From positions 62,001 to 126,000 of the forward strand of contig NZ_CP135918.1 of the NCBI RefSeq assembly GCF_032393985.1: a stretch of 64,000 nt of DNA, read 5' to 3'. This stretch comes from Fischerella sp. JS2 (GTDB lineage: Bacteria > Cyanobacteriota > Cyanobacteriia > Cyanobacteriales > Nostocaceae). This document shows positions 46,016 to 54,739 of the stretch, one piece after another. The notes beneath the pieces were generated by a model. That model ran no database searches and was not told the origin of the DNA. It saw nothing but the letters and a program-made list of their open reading frames with translations. How positions within the stretch are numbered: position 1 is the first letter of the stretch; each line of letters starts with the position of its first letter. The position numbers and the translations under genes were made by a program.

Positions 46016-46018
46016 TCT

Positions 46019-46471
46019 TCAATTTGAAATAAAAGCATCAAACCTACCAAGCACAGCCATATCTTCCGCATCAAATTCCATAGGCGTACCACTGCGAATG
46101 AGTTCGGCAAAATCTTCATTAGGAACCATAACAGTCAACGTATACAAACGTCCCGAACCCGTATTCTCAATCACGTGAGTACCAGTAGGAGGTACTAACA
46201 AACTATCCCCAGCTTTAATTGCCACACTTTTACCATCACAAGTCGCCCTACCCTCCCCCTTGAGAACAAAAAACATCTCTACAGCAAATTGGTGACGGTT
46301 TGGGGGAGTTTTGCCACCAACATCAAAAATTTCCACACAACAAGTCAGGGAAGTATTAGCGATCGCCGGATCAAATACGATCGCTAAACGATTTGTATCC
46401 TGGGGATTAATGCGATAAACTTGATAATCTTTGGGAGATTTGACAACAGGAATTACACAGCAATTAATCAT
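46019..46471 (-). CDS. Cupin domain protein
   Basis: The 150-residue protein is a single cupin: PPNRHQFAVEMFFVLKGEGRA and GDSLLVPPTGTHVIENTG. It keeps HQ...E and a later His, a plausible metal site. The first 25 residues form a beta-strand lead. In gene order it follows the cysteine hydrolase gene (46546-47337) by 74 bp on the same strand, so the two are probably co-transcribed. It may act on or sense the same nitrogenous compound. Confidence 0.75.
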   Translation of the reverse strand: MINCCVIPVVKSPKDYQVYRINPQDTNRLAIVFDPAIANTSLTCCVEIFDVGGKTPPNRHQFAVEMFFVLKGEGRATCDGKSVAIKAGDSLLVPPTGTHVIENTGSGRLYTLTVMVPNEDFAELIRSGTPMEFDAEDMAVLGRFDAFISN

Positions 46472-46499
46472 ATGTTTTATCCTTAGTCATTTGTTATTT

Positions 46500-46545
46500 G
46501 TCATTTGTCAATGGTCAATTGTCATTCGTGATTAACCACTAACCA
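46500..46545. repeat. Heptamer repeats between cupin and cysteine hydrolase genes
   Basis: Runs of tcatttgtcaatgg and taaccac (three copies at 46534-46554) are present. The last unit overlaps the hydrolase stop codon region. Confidence 0.65.
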
Positions 46546-47337
46546 CTAACCACTAATTGCTTTTGAAATTGCTTCTGAATCTGTAACAAAACCAAAACAC
46601 TGCTTAACGTTATATAGTGTTGCCAACCAACAATATTCGGGAGAAGTTGTAGCTGTACAATCTTTAACAAGTATGCAGTCGTATCCTAAAAAGTTGGCAT
46701 CTTGCAGAGTAACCATGACACATTGGTCAGCATTGACACCAGCAAAAAATAGTGTCATTCTGCCCAAATTCTTTAGAATACTATCTAAAGGAGTATCCCA
46801 AAACCCACTCATCCGGTATTTATCGATACAAATATCTGTGGGTAATTGCTCAAGTTCATCTACCACTGCGGCTGCCCAACTACCTTTCATTAGTACCTTA
46901 GCACCGTTGCTAGGTAGTGGATCGCCTAATCCCACGCCTTCACCTGTAGGGTTGTAGACGTGATGTACGCTTGCACTAATATTAAGTAAGTCAGGACGAT
47001 TTCCCCAATTTATCCATACTATAGGAACTCCAATCGCTCGTAGTGTTGGTAAGAGATTTTGCAAAGGTTTGATTGGTTGACGCGCTGGGGTGACATCTAC
47101 ACCAATATGTGCTAACCAACCGTTAGGGTGACAAAAATCATTTTGCATATCGATGATGAGGATGGCAGCTTTTGCTAAATCAAGGCGCAGACTTTTGGTT
47201 TCTGTTGCTAAGATAACGGGTTGTGGGTCAAGGGGAGGACGAGTGATATCTGCGATCGCCTGATTTACTGCCCAAGCGTTTGGTGCAACTCCTAATTTCC
47301 AAAGAGGCAGATCCATAAAAGCAACATCCAACATCAT
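46546..47337 (-). CDS. Isochorismatase-like cysteine hydrolase
   Basis: The 263-residue protein shows the family triad: Asp in AILIIDMQNDFCHP, Lys in ICIDKYRMSGF and Cys in FAGVNADQCVMVTLQDA. The first 45 residues precede the hydrolase fold. Relatives hydrolyse amides such as biuret, nicotinamide or carbamoyl compounds (N-carbamoylsarcosine type). It is next to an amidohydrolase of the triazine/pyrimidine type and a cupin, consistent with a pathway degrading an N-rich ring. The substrate is unknown. Confidence 0.8.
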   Translation of the reverse strand: MMLDVAFMDLPLWKLGVAPNAWAVNQAIADITRPPLDPQPVILATETKSLRLDLAKAAILIIDMQNDFCHPNGWLAHIGVDVTPARQPIKPLQNLLPTLRAIGVPIVWINWGNRPDLLNISASVHHVYNPTGEGVGLGDPLPSNGAKVLMKGSWAAAVVDELEQLPTDICIDKYRMSGFWDTPLDSILKNLGRMTLFFAGVNADQCVMVTLQDANFLGYDCILVKDCTATTSPEYCWLATLYNVKQCFGFVTDSEAISKAISG

Positions 47338-47399
47338 TGTTTACTTTGTAACTTGAAATTAGCTTGAGAGTTTAATTACTTAATTAAGGTTAAACATTA

Positions 47400-48797
47400 A
47401 TGAACTTTACTATTGAGAATGCTTTAATTCCCGTTGAGGATGGTTACACTACCGTTGATGTGCAAGTTGTCGAGGGAATTATTAGGGCGATCGCACCTGG
47501 GCTAGAAGTGGTGGGAACCCCAATAAAGGGTGAAAATAAACTTTTATTACCAGGTTTTTTCAACGCCCATACCCATTCCTCAGAAATGTGGCAACGGGGG
47601 ATCATGTCTATGTTACCCTTAGAATTATGGCTAGCAGAACTCTATGATTTTGCGCCTCTCGATCCCGAAAAAGTTTACCTCAGTGCTTTAGGAACAGCAG
47701 TCGAAACTTTACTTTCTGGTGGTACGAGCGTCGTAGATCATTTAGTATTGATACCTGGTAAAGAACTAGAAACGATCGCGACAGCAGTTAGTGCTTACAA
47801 AGAAGTTGGTATTCGGGCTTTTGTCGCACCCCTAATTCAAGATGAATCGATCACTGCTGGTATTCCATCCGGGGAAACTCAACAAAACCATGAACCTTAT
47901 TTTCGCTCAACACAGGCAACATTAGAAATTATCGAAGAAGCGGTAAAACAGTTTCATCGTCCAGAAGCGGGTGTTAATATTCTCGTAGCCCCGACTGGTA
48001 TTCAACTGTGTTCTGATGCCCTATTTGATGGATGTAGACAGTTAAGCGAAAAGTACAATCTTTGTCGTCACTCCCATTTACTGGAAACTAAAGCCCAAGA
48101 AAAACTTGCCCAAGAAAAATACGGTTGTACTGCCGTTGCACACCTGAAACGCATTGGTTTTTTAGACTATCGCACAACTTTAGCCCATTGCGTTCATCTC
48201 ACTGACAATGACATAGCTATCCTCGCCCAAACTCAATCTACTGTTGTCCATAACCCCCTAAGTAACTTGCGTTTGGGTAGTGGCATCGCCCCAATTGTAA
48301 AATATCGGCAAGCAGGGGTAAACGTATCTTTTGGTTGTGATGGTGCATCTAGTAATGATTCCCAAGATTTATTAGAAGCAATCAAAATTGGTTCTATTTT
48401 ACATAACGTCACTGATTTAGATTATCAGCACTGGATTACACCCAGACAAGCAGTAAAAATGGCATCTCTTGGTGGTGCAAAAGGATTAAATACACAAGAT
48501 AAACTTGGTTCTTTAAGTGTTGGGAAAAAAGCAGATTTAGTACTTTATGATCTCACCAATTTATCACTACTACCACGTACAGATCCAATTGGTTTATTAG
48601 TTTTAGGACGTCCTAGCAATGTGGTTAGTGATGCGTGGGTAAATGGTAAACAAATAATTGCTGATGGTAAAGTTACAACTATTGATGTTGATAATTTGCG
48701 GCAAGAATTATTTAACCACAGTCAATGGGATACTCAACGCCAGTCTCAAACCGTTGCTCAAATTGAAGCGCATTATCGGTTAGTGATGGGGTTGTGA
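47400..48797 (+). CDS. Amidohydrolase (TrzA/AtzC/cytosine deaminase-like)
   Basis: The 465-residue metal-dependent amidohydrolase has the first metal pair NAHTHSSEMW (His57, His59), HSHLLETKAQEK, TLAHCVHL (His) and the metal Asp in GCDGASSNDSQD. The C-terminal barrel end has GKKADLVLYDL. Relatives deaminate or dechlorinate s-triazines, cytosine or guanine. It is divergent from the cysteine hydrolase gene, with 62 bp between the two starts, so both may share a regulatory region. The substrate cannot be fixed from sequence. Confidence 0.85.
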   Translation: MNFTIENALIPVEDGYTTVDVQVVEGIIRAIAPGLEVVGTPIKGENKLLLPGFFNAHTHSSEMWQRGIMSMLPLELWLAELYDFAPLDPEKVYLSALGTAVETLLSGGTSVVDHLVLIPGKELETIATAVSAYKEVGIRAFVAPLIQDESITAGIPSGETQQNHEPYFRSTQATLEIIEEAVKQFHRPEAGVNILVAPTGIQLCSDALFDGCRQLSEKYNLCRHSHLLETKAQEKLAQEKYGCTAVAHLKRIGFLDYRTTLAHCVHLTDNDIAILAQTQSTVVHNPLSNLRLGSGIAPIVKYRQAGVNVSFGCDGASSNDSQDLLEAIKIGSILHNVTDLDYQHWITPRQAVKMASLGGAKGLNTQDKLGSLSVGKKADLVLYDLTNLSLLPRTDPIGLLVLGRPSNVVSDAWVNGKQIIADGKVTTIDVDNLRQELFNHSQWDTQRQSQTVAQIEAHYRLVMGL

Positions 48798-48855
48798 TGA
48801 GAGAGCGATCGCATGTATTATGTGGTCTGAGCGATCGCTGTTCGATTGAAATTAT

Positions 48856-49095
48856 TTAAGTTTGATCATAGGCAGCTAAAAATTCCTCACGTGAAATACC
48901 TATCTGAGTGCAAATTTATCTTAATGTACCGGATTTAATCTCCGAGTGGTTAGGCATTACTAATGGTGTCTCTGTACCATCATCATTTTTTCTAGTTATA
49001 ACAATATGTTCACGTTCTCGAACAATATAAAAACCCAATAACTCAAATGCTTTGATAACTCTCTTTTTAGGCGCATCAACAGGGAACTTCGGCAT
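48856..49095 (-). pseudogene. hicA: HicA-type toxin gene with an internal stop
   Basis: The frame from ATG 49095 encodes 59 residues (MPKFPVDAPKKRVIKAFELL, then FYIVRERE, PLVMPNHSEIKSGTLR) and meets TAA at 48916-48918. The frame then continues with 19 more residues (ICTQIGISREEFLAAYDQT) to the normal stop. PNHSEIKSGTLR-x-ICTQIGIS is the usual HicA C-terminus, so this is a nonsense-mutated HicA. The conserved HicA histidine is His50 in PNH. Start and hicB stop share one base. The toxin is likely inactive. Confidence 0.85.
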
Positions 49096-49319
49096 TAAAC
49101 AGCTACCTCAGTTTCTGTGAGAAAAGCATCAATCACTGGTGAATCATCTTCCAGCATTTCTTTACCAAATACTTCTACATAGCATCTAATAGCTGATTTC
49201 ACATCAGCTAACGCTTCTTCAAATGTGTCACCTTGACCAACAACAGCCCCTTTAATACCTAACGGATAGGCAACATATCCATCTGGATGTTTTTCGATAA
49301 TGATTTTAATGTGTTTCAT
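49095..49319 (-). CDS. hicB: HicB-type antitoxin
   Basis: The start is set at ATG 49319, giving 74 residues. It has KIIIEKHPDGYVAYPLGIKGAVV-type strand pattern and EEALADVKSAIRCYVEVFG, the HicB RNase-H-like fold. It is intact, while the toxin next to it is truncated. It has no DNA-binding C-terminal extension visible, so it is a short-form antitoxin. It overlaps a RelE-type remnant upstream by a few bases. Confidence 0.8.
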   Translation of the reverse strand: MKHIKIIIEKHPDGYVAYPLGIKGAVVGQGDTFEEALADVKSAIRCYVEVFGKEMLEDDSPVIDAFLTETEVAV

Positions 49320-49324
49320 TGGTA

Positions 49325-49452
49325 TCAAGGAAAAATTTGGTAAATATCTTTACAATGAGCAATTTGCTGGCAAATTACTGTATTTATTTGTCTCTTTCTC
49401 AAGAGTAATGCCTATTCTGTAATCGCCGACGCGAATTTTATATTTATCATCG
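49325..49452 (-). pseudogene. Frameshifted RelE/ParE-type toxin remnant
   Basis: On the - strand KYKIRVGDYRIGITLEKE is in one frame and VICQQIAHCKDIYQIFP, then TGA, in the next. Together they give the RelE C-terminal pattern RVGDYRI...H-x-x-DIY. The N-terminal half of the toxin is missing. The TGA lies six bases ahead of the hicB start. Confidence 0.7.
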
Positions 49453-49670
49453 TTCTGACTGGGTCTTGACGAGAGGCAAAGAGCGATCGCATGATTTGAG
49501 TTTAGGCGATCGCTTGTCAATTTCTATAATTTGTAAGCTATATTTACGTCCTTTACTAAGTACAGCTTTGCGTAAATTCGTAGGGTTTTTAAACGCAGAG
49601 GGACGCTGAGGAAAGCGCAGAGGGACGCTGAGTCTTTTCTAATTTGACAACTCTCTTTTAAAGTTTATGG

Positions 49671-50136
49671 TTATTGTTTTGATTGATTACTTAGTTGGGG
49701 ATCTTCATTCGGAGGATGTAAACCAGCTTGAACCCAAAAACCCAGCGCACTCCGAATTGAATCATCTTCTGGATAACGTTCGTCGTTAAGATCAAGGCGC
49801 TTGCAGGTTGCTCTACCAGTGGGGTAACTCCAACAATTATCCTACCATTTGCTGACCATATAAAATGCTCAGACCAAATTTGTTGACGGGGATTAAATAA
49901 GGGTACTATTGCTTTAGTCTCTAAGTCATATCCGGCGACAAAATTGTAGCGACGTTCATTGCAACGACGACAAGCCAAAGCTAAATTATTAAGTTCATCA
50001 GAACCACCAATAGACTTTGGTATCAAATGGTCTACTGTAAATCTTTTGTAGAAATGCGTTCTGGAGAATGGCAATACTCGCACAGATAATTTGCGCGTTT
50101 TCGCACAATTTCTTTAGTAGCATCATCAATCGTCAT
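49671..50136 (-). pseudogene. HNH endonuclease gene broken by two frameshifts
   Basis: From ATG 50136 the first frame encodes MTIDDATKEIVRKRANYLCE YCHSPERIS. The second frame then takes over with FTVDHLIPKSIGGSDELNNL and LACRRCNERRYNF, a full HNH core with CxxC...CxxC. A third frame continues RATCKRLDLNDERYPEDDSI to TAA at 49671. Two single-base shifts (near 50040 and 49820) break it. The motif order of an HNH nuclease is complete, so the damage is recent. Start overlaps the partner gene stop (ATGA). Confidence 0.85.
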
Positions 50137-50366
50137 TTTTGAGCTACCAACATCGCATTTATATGAGTAAAAATCCTATCAAGTTCTCCGATTTCTTCAA
50201 GTTCGATAACTTTTTCTGGAGTTAGTAAATCAGCCTTTTTACGTTCTAAAAGTTCTTCCATTCGTGCTTGCAGTTCATCGTTAAATTTGAACAGATGAAA
50301 ACTATCCAACTTTTCTACTTTGATACTTCCAAGTAAGGATGAAGATCTAGCAATTACAGTCGTCAT
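50133..50366 (-). CDS. Small partner protein upstream of the HNH nuclease
   Basis: The start is set at ATG 50366 (MTTVIARSSSLLGSIKVEKL), giving 77 residues; a frame extension to 50378 adds four. It is a helical charged protein with QARMEELLERKKADLLTPEK and a C-terminal helix. Its stop overlaps the nuclease start by 4 bp (ATGA), so the two are coupled. This pair is common in cyanobacteria, perhaps as a mobile-element accessory or antitoxin-like protein. No family name can be given. Confidence 0.55.
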   Translation of the reverse strand: MTTVIARSSSLLGSIKVEKLDSFHLFKFNDELQARMEELLERKKADLLTPEKVIELEEIGELDRIFTHINAMLVAQK

Positions 50367-50736
50367 ATGAGAGCGCAAGGCAATTTATAATATGTGCTTA
50401 TATTCTAATTCTTTAAGTCAAGCAATATAATTAGGACTTACGCAAAAACTCTCTCAAACTCTTATTCCTTCATGTACTTCGCGTCTACCCTTACGGGAAG
50501 CCACTTCGTGTCTACGCGGTTCGTTTTTCCGTTACCTGTGCGTAAGTCCTGATAATGTAACAACCCTAAATGAGTTGTGAAAATTAAGAGAACCAGATCC
50601 CCGACTTCTTGAAGGATACAGCTGGCGAATGGAGGGTCTGATCCCTCGTTCATCCACAAATTGGTTTTTAGAGATGCGTCATGGCACGTCTCTATAAGGA
50701 TTTTGGGTAACACATAATTAATTTCTGGAGTTGTCT

Positions 50737-50832
50737 ATTAACAATACAAGCCGATACATTAACAATGTAAACCAATACATTCGCAATACAAGCCAATACA
50801 TTCGCAATGTAAGTCGATACATTAACATTGCC
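50737..50832. repeat. 21-bp tandem repeat, about 4.5 units
   Basis: Units of caatacaagccgatacattaa, caatgtaaaccaatacattc and similar alternate two versions. The ends are less exact. No protein frame spans it convincingly. Confidence 0.7.
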
Positions 50833-50936
50833 AGACGTTGCATTTAGATACACGGCTATCTATGCAAATACTAAACTACAGTACAGCTAACACTGGACAA
50901 TCCCACAACCAAACATGAAAATTTCTCTTTCTTTAT

Positions 50937-51089
50937 TAGACCTCTTGCAAAAATAAAAAGAACCCCTCCCCGTCCCTAAGCGAAGCGGGGAGGAGTAAGA
51001 TTTCTTCCCCCCGCTTCGGGGGGCTTCGGGGTCCCCTCTGGGGTTGGGGGGGATTGAGGGGGGTTAATTCGACTTTTGCAAGAAGTCTA
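50937..51089. mobile_element. MITE-like element with 16-bp terminal inverted repeats
   Basis: The left end tagacctcttgcaaaa (50937-50952) is the inverse of the right end ttttgcaagaagtcta (51074-51089), with one mismatch. The interior is C/G-rich (aacccctcccc, cttcggggggcttcgggg). No coding frame is present. Related half-copies occur at 6935-7052 and 12068-12175, the latter two with only one terminus visible. No target-site duplication could be assigned. Confidence 0.65.
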
Positions 51090-51150
51090 TTCTCTAGCCC
51101 CAGTCCCCAATCCCTTCTTTTAACACAGCACTAATTGACTAGTCCCAAAA

Positions 51151-52926
51151 TTATCCCCGTTGCCAAATTTTGATATTGCCACTATCATCGCAACTGGCTA
51201 ACGTCTGCCCATCGGGACTGAAAGTGATACAATTAACCGAGTGGGAATACTTAGAGAAGGTGTAGATTTGATTGCCTATATCGATTTGCCACAGTTTGAT
51301 AGTCTTATCCTTACTAGCAGTGGCTAATATTTTTCCATCTGGGCTAAAGGCTAGGGAATTAATTAATTCAGAATGACCGGATAAGGTACGAATAAGTTGC
51401 CCAGTAATTGGATTCCATAAATTGATTATTTTGTCCCTACTTCCACTGGCAATAATATTACCTTGAGGACTAAAAGCAACAGATAAAATAGCTTGATAAT
51501 TTTCGGGGAATTTATACTCTTGTGCATTCTCATTCAGAGTACGAATTAACTTTCCTGTTTTCACACTCCATAGTTTAATTGTTGCATCATTGCTGCCACT
51601 GGCGAGAATCTGACTATCAGGACTAAAAGCAATAGAGTTAACAAGACCGAAATGACCGGCTATCTCATAAATGAATTCTCCTGTCTTTAGATTCCAAATA
51701 CCAATTAAGGGAAAATCACGATAACCAATGACTGGATTAAATAATATTGTCCAATCTCTACTAGTAGCTATAAAATGACCATTTGGACTTATAGTGATTG
51801 GATAATAAAGGTATCCTTGCCATTTCAGAGTATGCAGTAGTTCTCCTGTAAGACAGTGCCAAATTCCGATTTTATTGTCAAAATAACTGAGATTAGTAGC
51901 AAGGGTCTGACCGTCAGGGTTAAAGGTGACGTGACCGTAACCTTTAAGACTCCTCAGTAATTCTCCTGAATGCAAATCCCAAAGTTTAACTTCGCCACCA
52001 CCACTAGCAATAGTTTTTCCATCTGGACTAATGGCAATAGAATTCATCTTTGCGGAACCAGAGATGGTACGGATTTCTCTACTATTACTACCCCAAGTTT
52101 GAGTAGTAGACCCCAACAAATCCAACCACTTCTGCACTGACTGGGGACGATACCTGTAATTTAACGCCATCCCCCGCATAATTGCCTGATTTACGTTATC
52201 GCTAATGCTGGCATTAAAATCTTTTGGTGCTTGCAGGGTAAAGTTTTGCAATCTAGCTGGCACTGGCATTGGCAATTGTGCAGTCAGCAAAGCGTATAAT
52301 GTAGCAGCTAAAGCATAGACATCAGTATATTCTCCCCGTTCAGCTTTAAGTTCATACTGTTCTGGTGGGGCAAAACCATGACTTACACTATTTGTATGTT
52401 CCTGAATAGTACCAGGGATAAATTGTCTAGCAATACCAAAGTCAATTAGTACAGCCTCCCATTTACCTGCACGCATCATAATATTACTCGGCTTCAAATC
52501 CCTATGCAGCAAGCCGCGTTCGTGAACTACAGTTAATGCATCGCCAATTTGCCGGATGTATAGCAGTGCTTCATCTTCTGATAACACCCCTTTTTTGGTG
52601 ATCAGCTTCCCTAAATCTTCACCCTCAATGTATTCCATCGCCATACAAGGAAATTCGCCTTCGTTAAAGACGTTTTCTACCTGCACTACATGGGGATGAC
52701 GACACAAAGCAAGGCGCAAAGCTTCTTCACAGAAATCTTGACGTAATTTACTTCGGTGTGGTACCCAAACAGGGTTATTAAAAATTTCTTCTTTATAAGT
52801 TTTAATTACTCGCAATTCACCACGTCGATTTTTAGCGAGGTAAGTAATGCCAATTCCACCTTCACCAAGCTTTCTTTCGATAAAATAGCGATCGCCAAAC
52901 AACGACTGTCCTGGATTCCACACCAT
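51151..52926 (-). CDS. Ser/Thr protein kinase with WD40 repeats
   Basis: Of 591 residues, about 13-275 are a Hanks-type kinase: glycine loop LGEGGIGITYL, ATP lysine Lys42 (VIKTY), catalytic HRDLKPSN (141-148), DFG at 162-164. About 285-591 carry at least five WD40 units, for example VNSIAFSPDSQILASGSNDATIK and INSLAFSPDGKILATASKDK, ending near the stop. It is a typical cyanobacterial signalling kinase with a protein-binding propeller. No transmembrane helix is visible. Targets are unknown. Confidence 0.9.
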   Translation of the reverse strand: MVWNPGQSLFGDRYFIERKLGEGGIGITYLAKNRRGELRVIKTYKEEIFNNPVWVPHRSKLRQDFCEEALRLALCRHPHVVQVENVFNEGEFPCMAMEYIEGEDLGKLITKKGVLSEDEALLYIRQIGDALTVVHERGLLHRDLKPSNIMMRAGKWEAVLIDFGIARQFIPGTIQEHTNSVSHGFAPPEQYELKAERGEYTDVYALAATLYALLTAQLPMPVPARLQNFTLQAPKDFNASISDNVNQAIMRGMALNYRYRPQSVQKWLDLLGSTTQTWGSNSREIRTISGSAKMNSIAISPDGKTIASGGGEVKLWDLHSGELLRSLKGYGHVTFNPDGQTLATNLSYFDNKIGIWHCLTGELLHTLKWQGYLYYPITISPNGHFIATSRDWTILFNPVIGYRDFPLIGIWNLKTGEFIYEIAGHFGLVNSIAFSPDSQILASGSNDATIKLWSVKTGKLIRTLNENAQEYKFPENYQAILSVAFSPQGNIIASGSRDKIINLWNPITGQLIRTLSGHSELINSLAFSPDGKILATASKDKTIKLWQIDIGNQIYTFSKYSHSVNCITFSPDGQTLASCDDSGNIKIWQRG

Positions 52927-52992
52927 AAGTAATACTCAATTCATCTAATCCTATAAACTCAACCCAAGCCCAAATGCAGTTTTAATGCAGCA

Positions 52993-53298
52993 TCAACATA
53001 ATACCATCAACTCTTTGCTTAAACTACCTACAACTTCGCCAGTAATTCGTTGCTTGGAAATTGTTCTTACCTGCTGCGCTTGTATTTTTGAAGGTTTGGG
53101 TAAACCACTATCATCTGCATTAAGCAAGACCTCGAAGGGATAAACACGGTTAACATTAGAAGTTAGTGGTAAAATTGTTACCGTAGTAGCAGCACGATTA
53201 TTCGCATCATTACTGACTATTAGTACTGGACGACGTTTATCTATTTCAGAACTTATCGCCGGACTAAGGTCTGCGTAATAAATATCACCACGTTTCAT
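52993..53298 (-). CDS. mazF: MazF/PemK-type toxin
   Basis: The 101-residue protein begins MKRGDIYYADLSPAIS and has RRPVLIVSNDANNRAA and TVTILPLTSNV, the MazF core. The usual Arg lies in KRRPVLI and the Thr/Ser in LPLTS. It should be an mRNA interferase if active. Start overlaps the antitoxin stop by 14 bp. This is the only toxin-antitoxin pair in the window that looks intact. Confidence 0.85.
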   Translation of the reverse strand: MKRGDIYYADLSPAISSEIDKRRPVLIVSNDANNRAATTVTILPLTSNVNRVYPFEVLLNADDSGLPKPSKIQAQQVRTISKQRITGEVVGSLSKELMVLC

Positions 53299-53509
53299 CT
53301 GTCAATCCATCTGCAACTGTTATATCCCAATCACTGTCAATTTCAGCAGATGCTTGACGGTAAGCTTCCTTTAATTCTCGATTCCGCAGTAATTCTAATG
53401 CTTCTTCTATAACTTGCGATCGCGATTTGCATCCTTTACTTAGTTTGTAATTTTCAATAAATTTCACTAAGGACGGTGGCAAGGAAATGGATAGTTTTTC
53501 GACATTCAT
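53285..53509 (-). CDS. Ribbon-helix-helix antitoxin partner of MazF
   Basis: The 74-residue protein has KLSISLPPSLVKFIENYKL and RSQVIEEALELLRNREL, an Arc/CopG ribbon-helix-helix, then an acidic tail (DSDWDITVADGLTDETW) that should bind the toxin. The stop overlaps the toxin start (14 bp). It likely represses its own promoter just upstream of 53509. Confidence 0.85.
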   Translation of the reverse strand: MNVEKLSISLPPSLVKFIENYKLSKGCKSRSQVIEEALELLRNRELKEAYRQASAEIDSDWDITVADGLTDETW

Positions 53510-53644
53510 ATTCCTACTGTATAGTAGTAATAAAATTCCTACTAATATAGTAGCTTAGGCTTTGGAATTTTAGATTTTGGATCGATTCCACAAGATTTAT
53601 CTAGGGGCTTTTAACATCAAGGAATAATTGGTCTACTCAACAAA

Positions 53645-53880
53645 ATTGTAGAGACGCAAAAGCGTCTCTGTCACTTTAAATTAAGTAGGAAATCTGCCTT
53701 CTGCGGGGTTCCTACAAATTCGCGATTCGGAGAGGGAATTTGTGGGGAACCCCTTCTGCCCTCTGACTTGAAAGTAACCTCACAAGAACAGCCCCTTCAC
53801 CCCTAATCCCCACTTCCTTAGGGGAGTGGGGCCCCCGAGTTCCCCAGAGGGGACCCCCCTTCCCCTCTCCGCGAGTTCAA
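53645..53880. repeat. Hairpin-rich intergenic repeats
   Basis: gtagagacgcaaaagcgtctctg (53646-53668) is a short palindrome. ggggttcctacaaattcgcg and gggaatttgtggggaacccc (53708-53753) form a large stem. C/G-rich runs (gagtggggcccccgagttcc) fill 53800-53870. No gene was seen. Confidence 0.7.
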
Positions 53881-53995
53881 AGAGGGGTGTCCGATAGGAC
53901 GGGGTGAGATTTTTTCATGTTTGGCGGTAAAACTTGTTTCATCAAGACTGCCTTCTGCCTTAACCCAACGATAAATATTGATGTTAGGCTACTTT

Positions 53996-54706
53996 CTACA
54001 TTTCCCGTACTACAGGTTGACCATCTTTGACTTCGCCAATCAAAACGCGATCTGCACAATTAACAAAGATGCCATTTTCCAAAACACCGGGAATGTTATT
54101 CAATGTTTTTTCGAGGTTAACTGGATCATCAATAGAGTCAAATTTGACGTCTATCACCATATTGCCTTGGTCTGTGATCACAGGCCCTGCTTTTTTCACA
54201 CCCATTCGCAGTTCTGGTTTACCGCCAAGTTGTGTAACAGCACGCATTACAGGCGTAATAGCCATTGGTATGACTTCCACCGGCACAGCGAAAACTGAAC
54301 CCAAGCGATCAACTAGCTTGCCACCATCCACAACGACAATAAACTGATCTGCTAGATAATCTACAACTTTCTCGCGGGTATGTGCAGCACCACCACCTTT
54401 AATTAAATTCTTCTGCAGATCGACCTCATCAGCACCGTCAATGGCAATATCGATGTGGTCAATAGCATCTAAAGTAGTTAAGGGAATACCGTATTCTTTC
54501 GCCAGCACTTCTGCTTGAAAAGAAGTGGGAACACCAACAATATCTTTGAGTTCGCCCGACTTGAGGCGTTCTCCAATATATTGAATCGCATAGGCTGTGG
54601 TTGAACCTGTACCTAAACCGACGATAGAACCTGATTTGACTAAGTCGGCGGCGGCTTTACCAACTTGTTGCTTCATCAATTTTACGGGGTCTGTTGCTGC
54701 GGTCAT
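53996..54706 (-). CDS. rpiA: Ribose-5-phosphate isomerase A
   Basis: RpiA interconverts ribose-5-P and ribulose-5-P in the Calvin and pentose phosphate cycles. The start is set at ATG 54706 ([20 protein letters not shown]), because an AGGAG site lies 8 bp before it. The frame extends to 54889 but that part is proline-rich repeat translation. Motifs are [24 protein letters not shown] and [13 protein letters not shown] with the catalytic Asp/Lys. The protein has 236 residues, the normal length. Confidence 0.95.
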   Translation of the reverse strand: MTAATDPVKLMKQQVGKAAADLVKSGSIVGLGTGSTTAYAIQYIGERLKSGELKDIVGVPTSFQAEVLAKEYGIPLTTLDAIDHIDIAIDGADEVDLQKNLIKGGGAAHTREKVVDYLADQFIVVVDGGKLVDRLGSVFAVPVEVIPMAITPVMRAVTQLGGKPELRMGVKKAGPVITDQGNMVIDVKFDSIDDPVNLEKTLNNIPGVLENGIFVNCADRVLIGEVKDGQPVVREM

Positions 54707-54739
54707 TCCCAACTCCTGAAAAGCTGATTTAACGTACAA

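Noticed and set aside
45764-46027. An 87-codon open frame downstream of the GxxExxY gene
   Set aside because: Its residues (VHLCLSVFVHHS) are translation of the cacagatgcacac-type repeat copies.
50462-50713. An 83-codon open frame on the - strand
   Set aside because: It spans a gtagacgcg-type module and an agatccccgac hairpin repeat and has no protein-like conservation or ribosome site.
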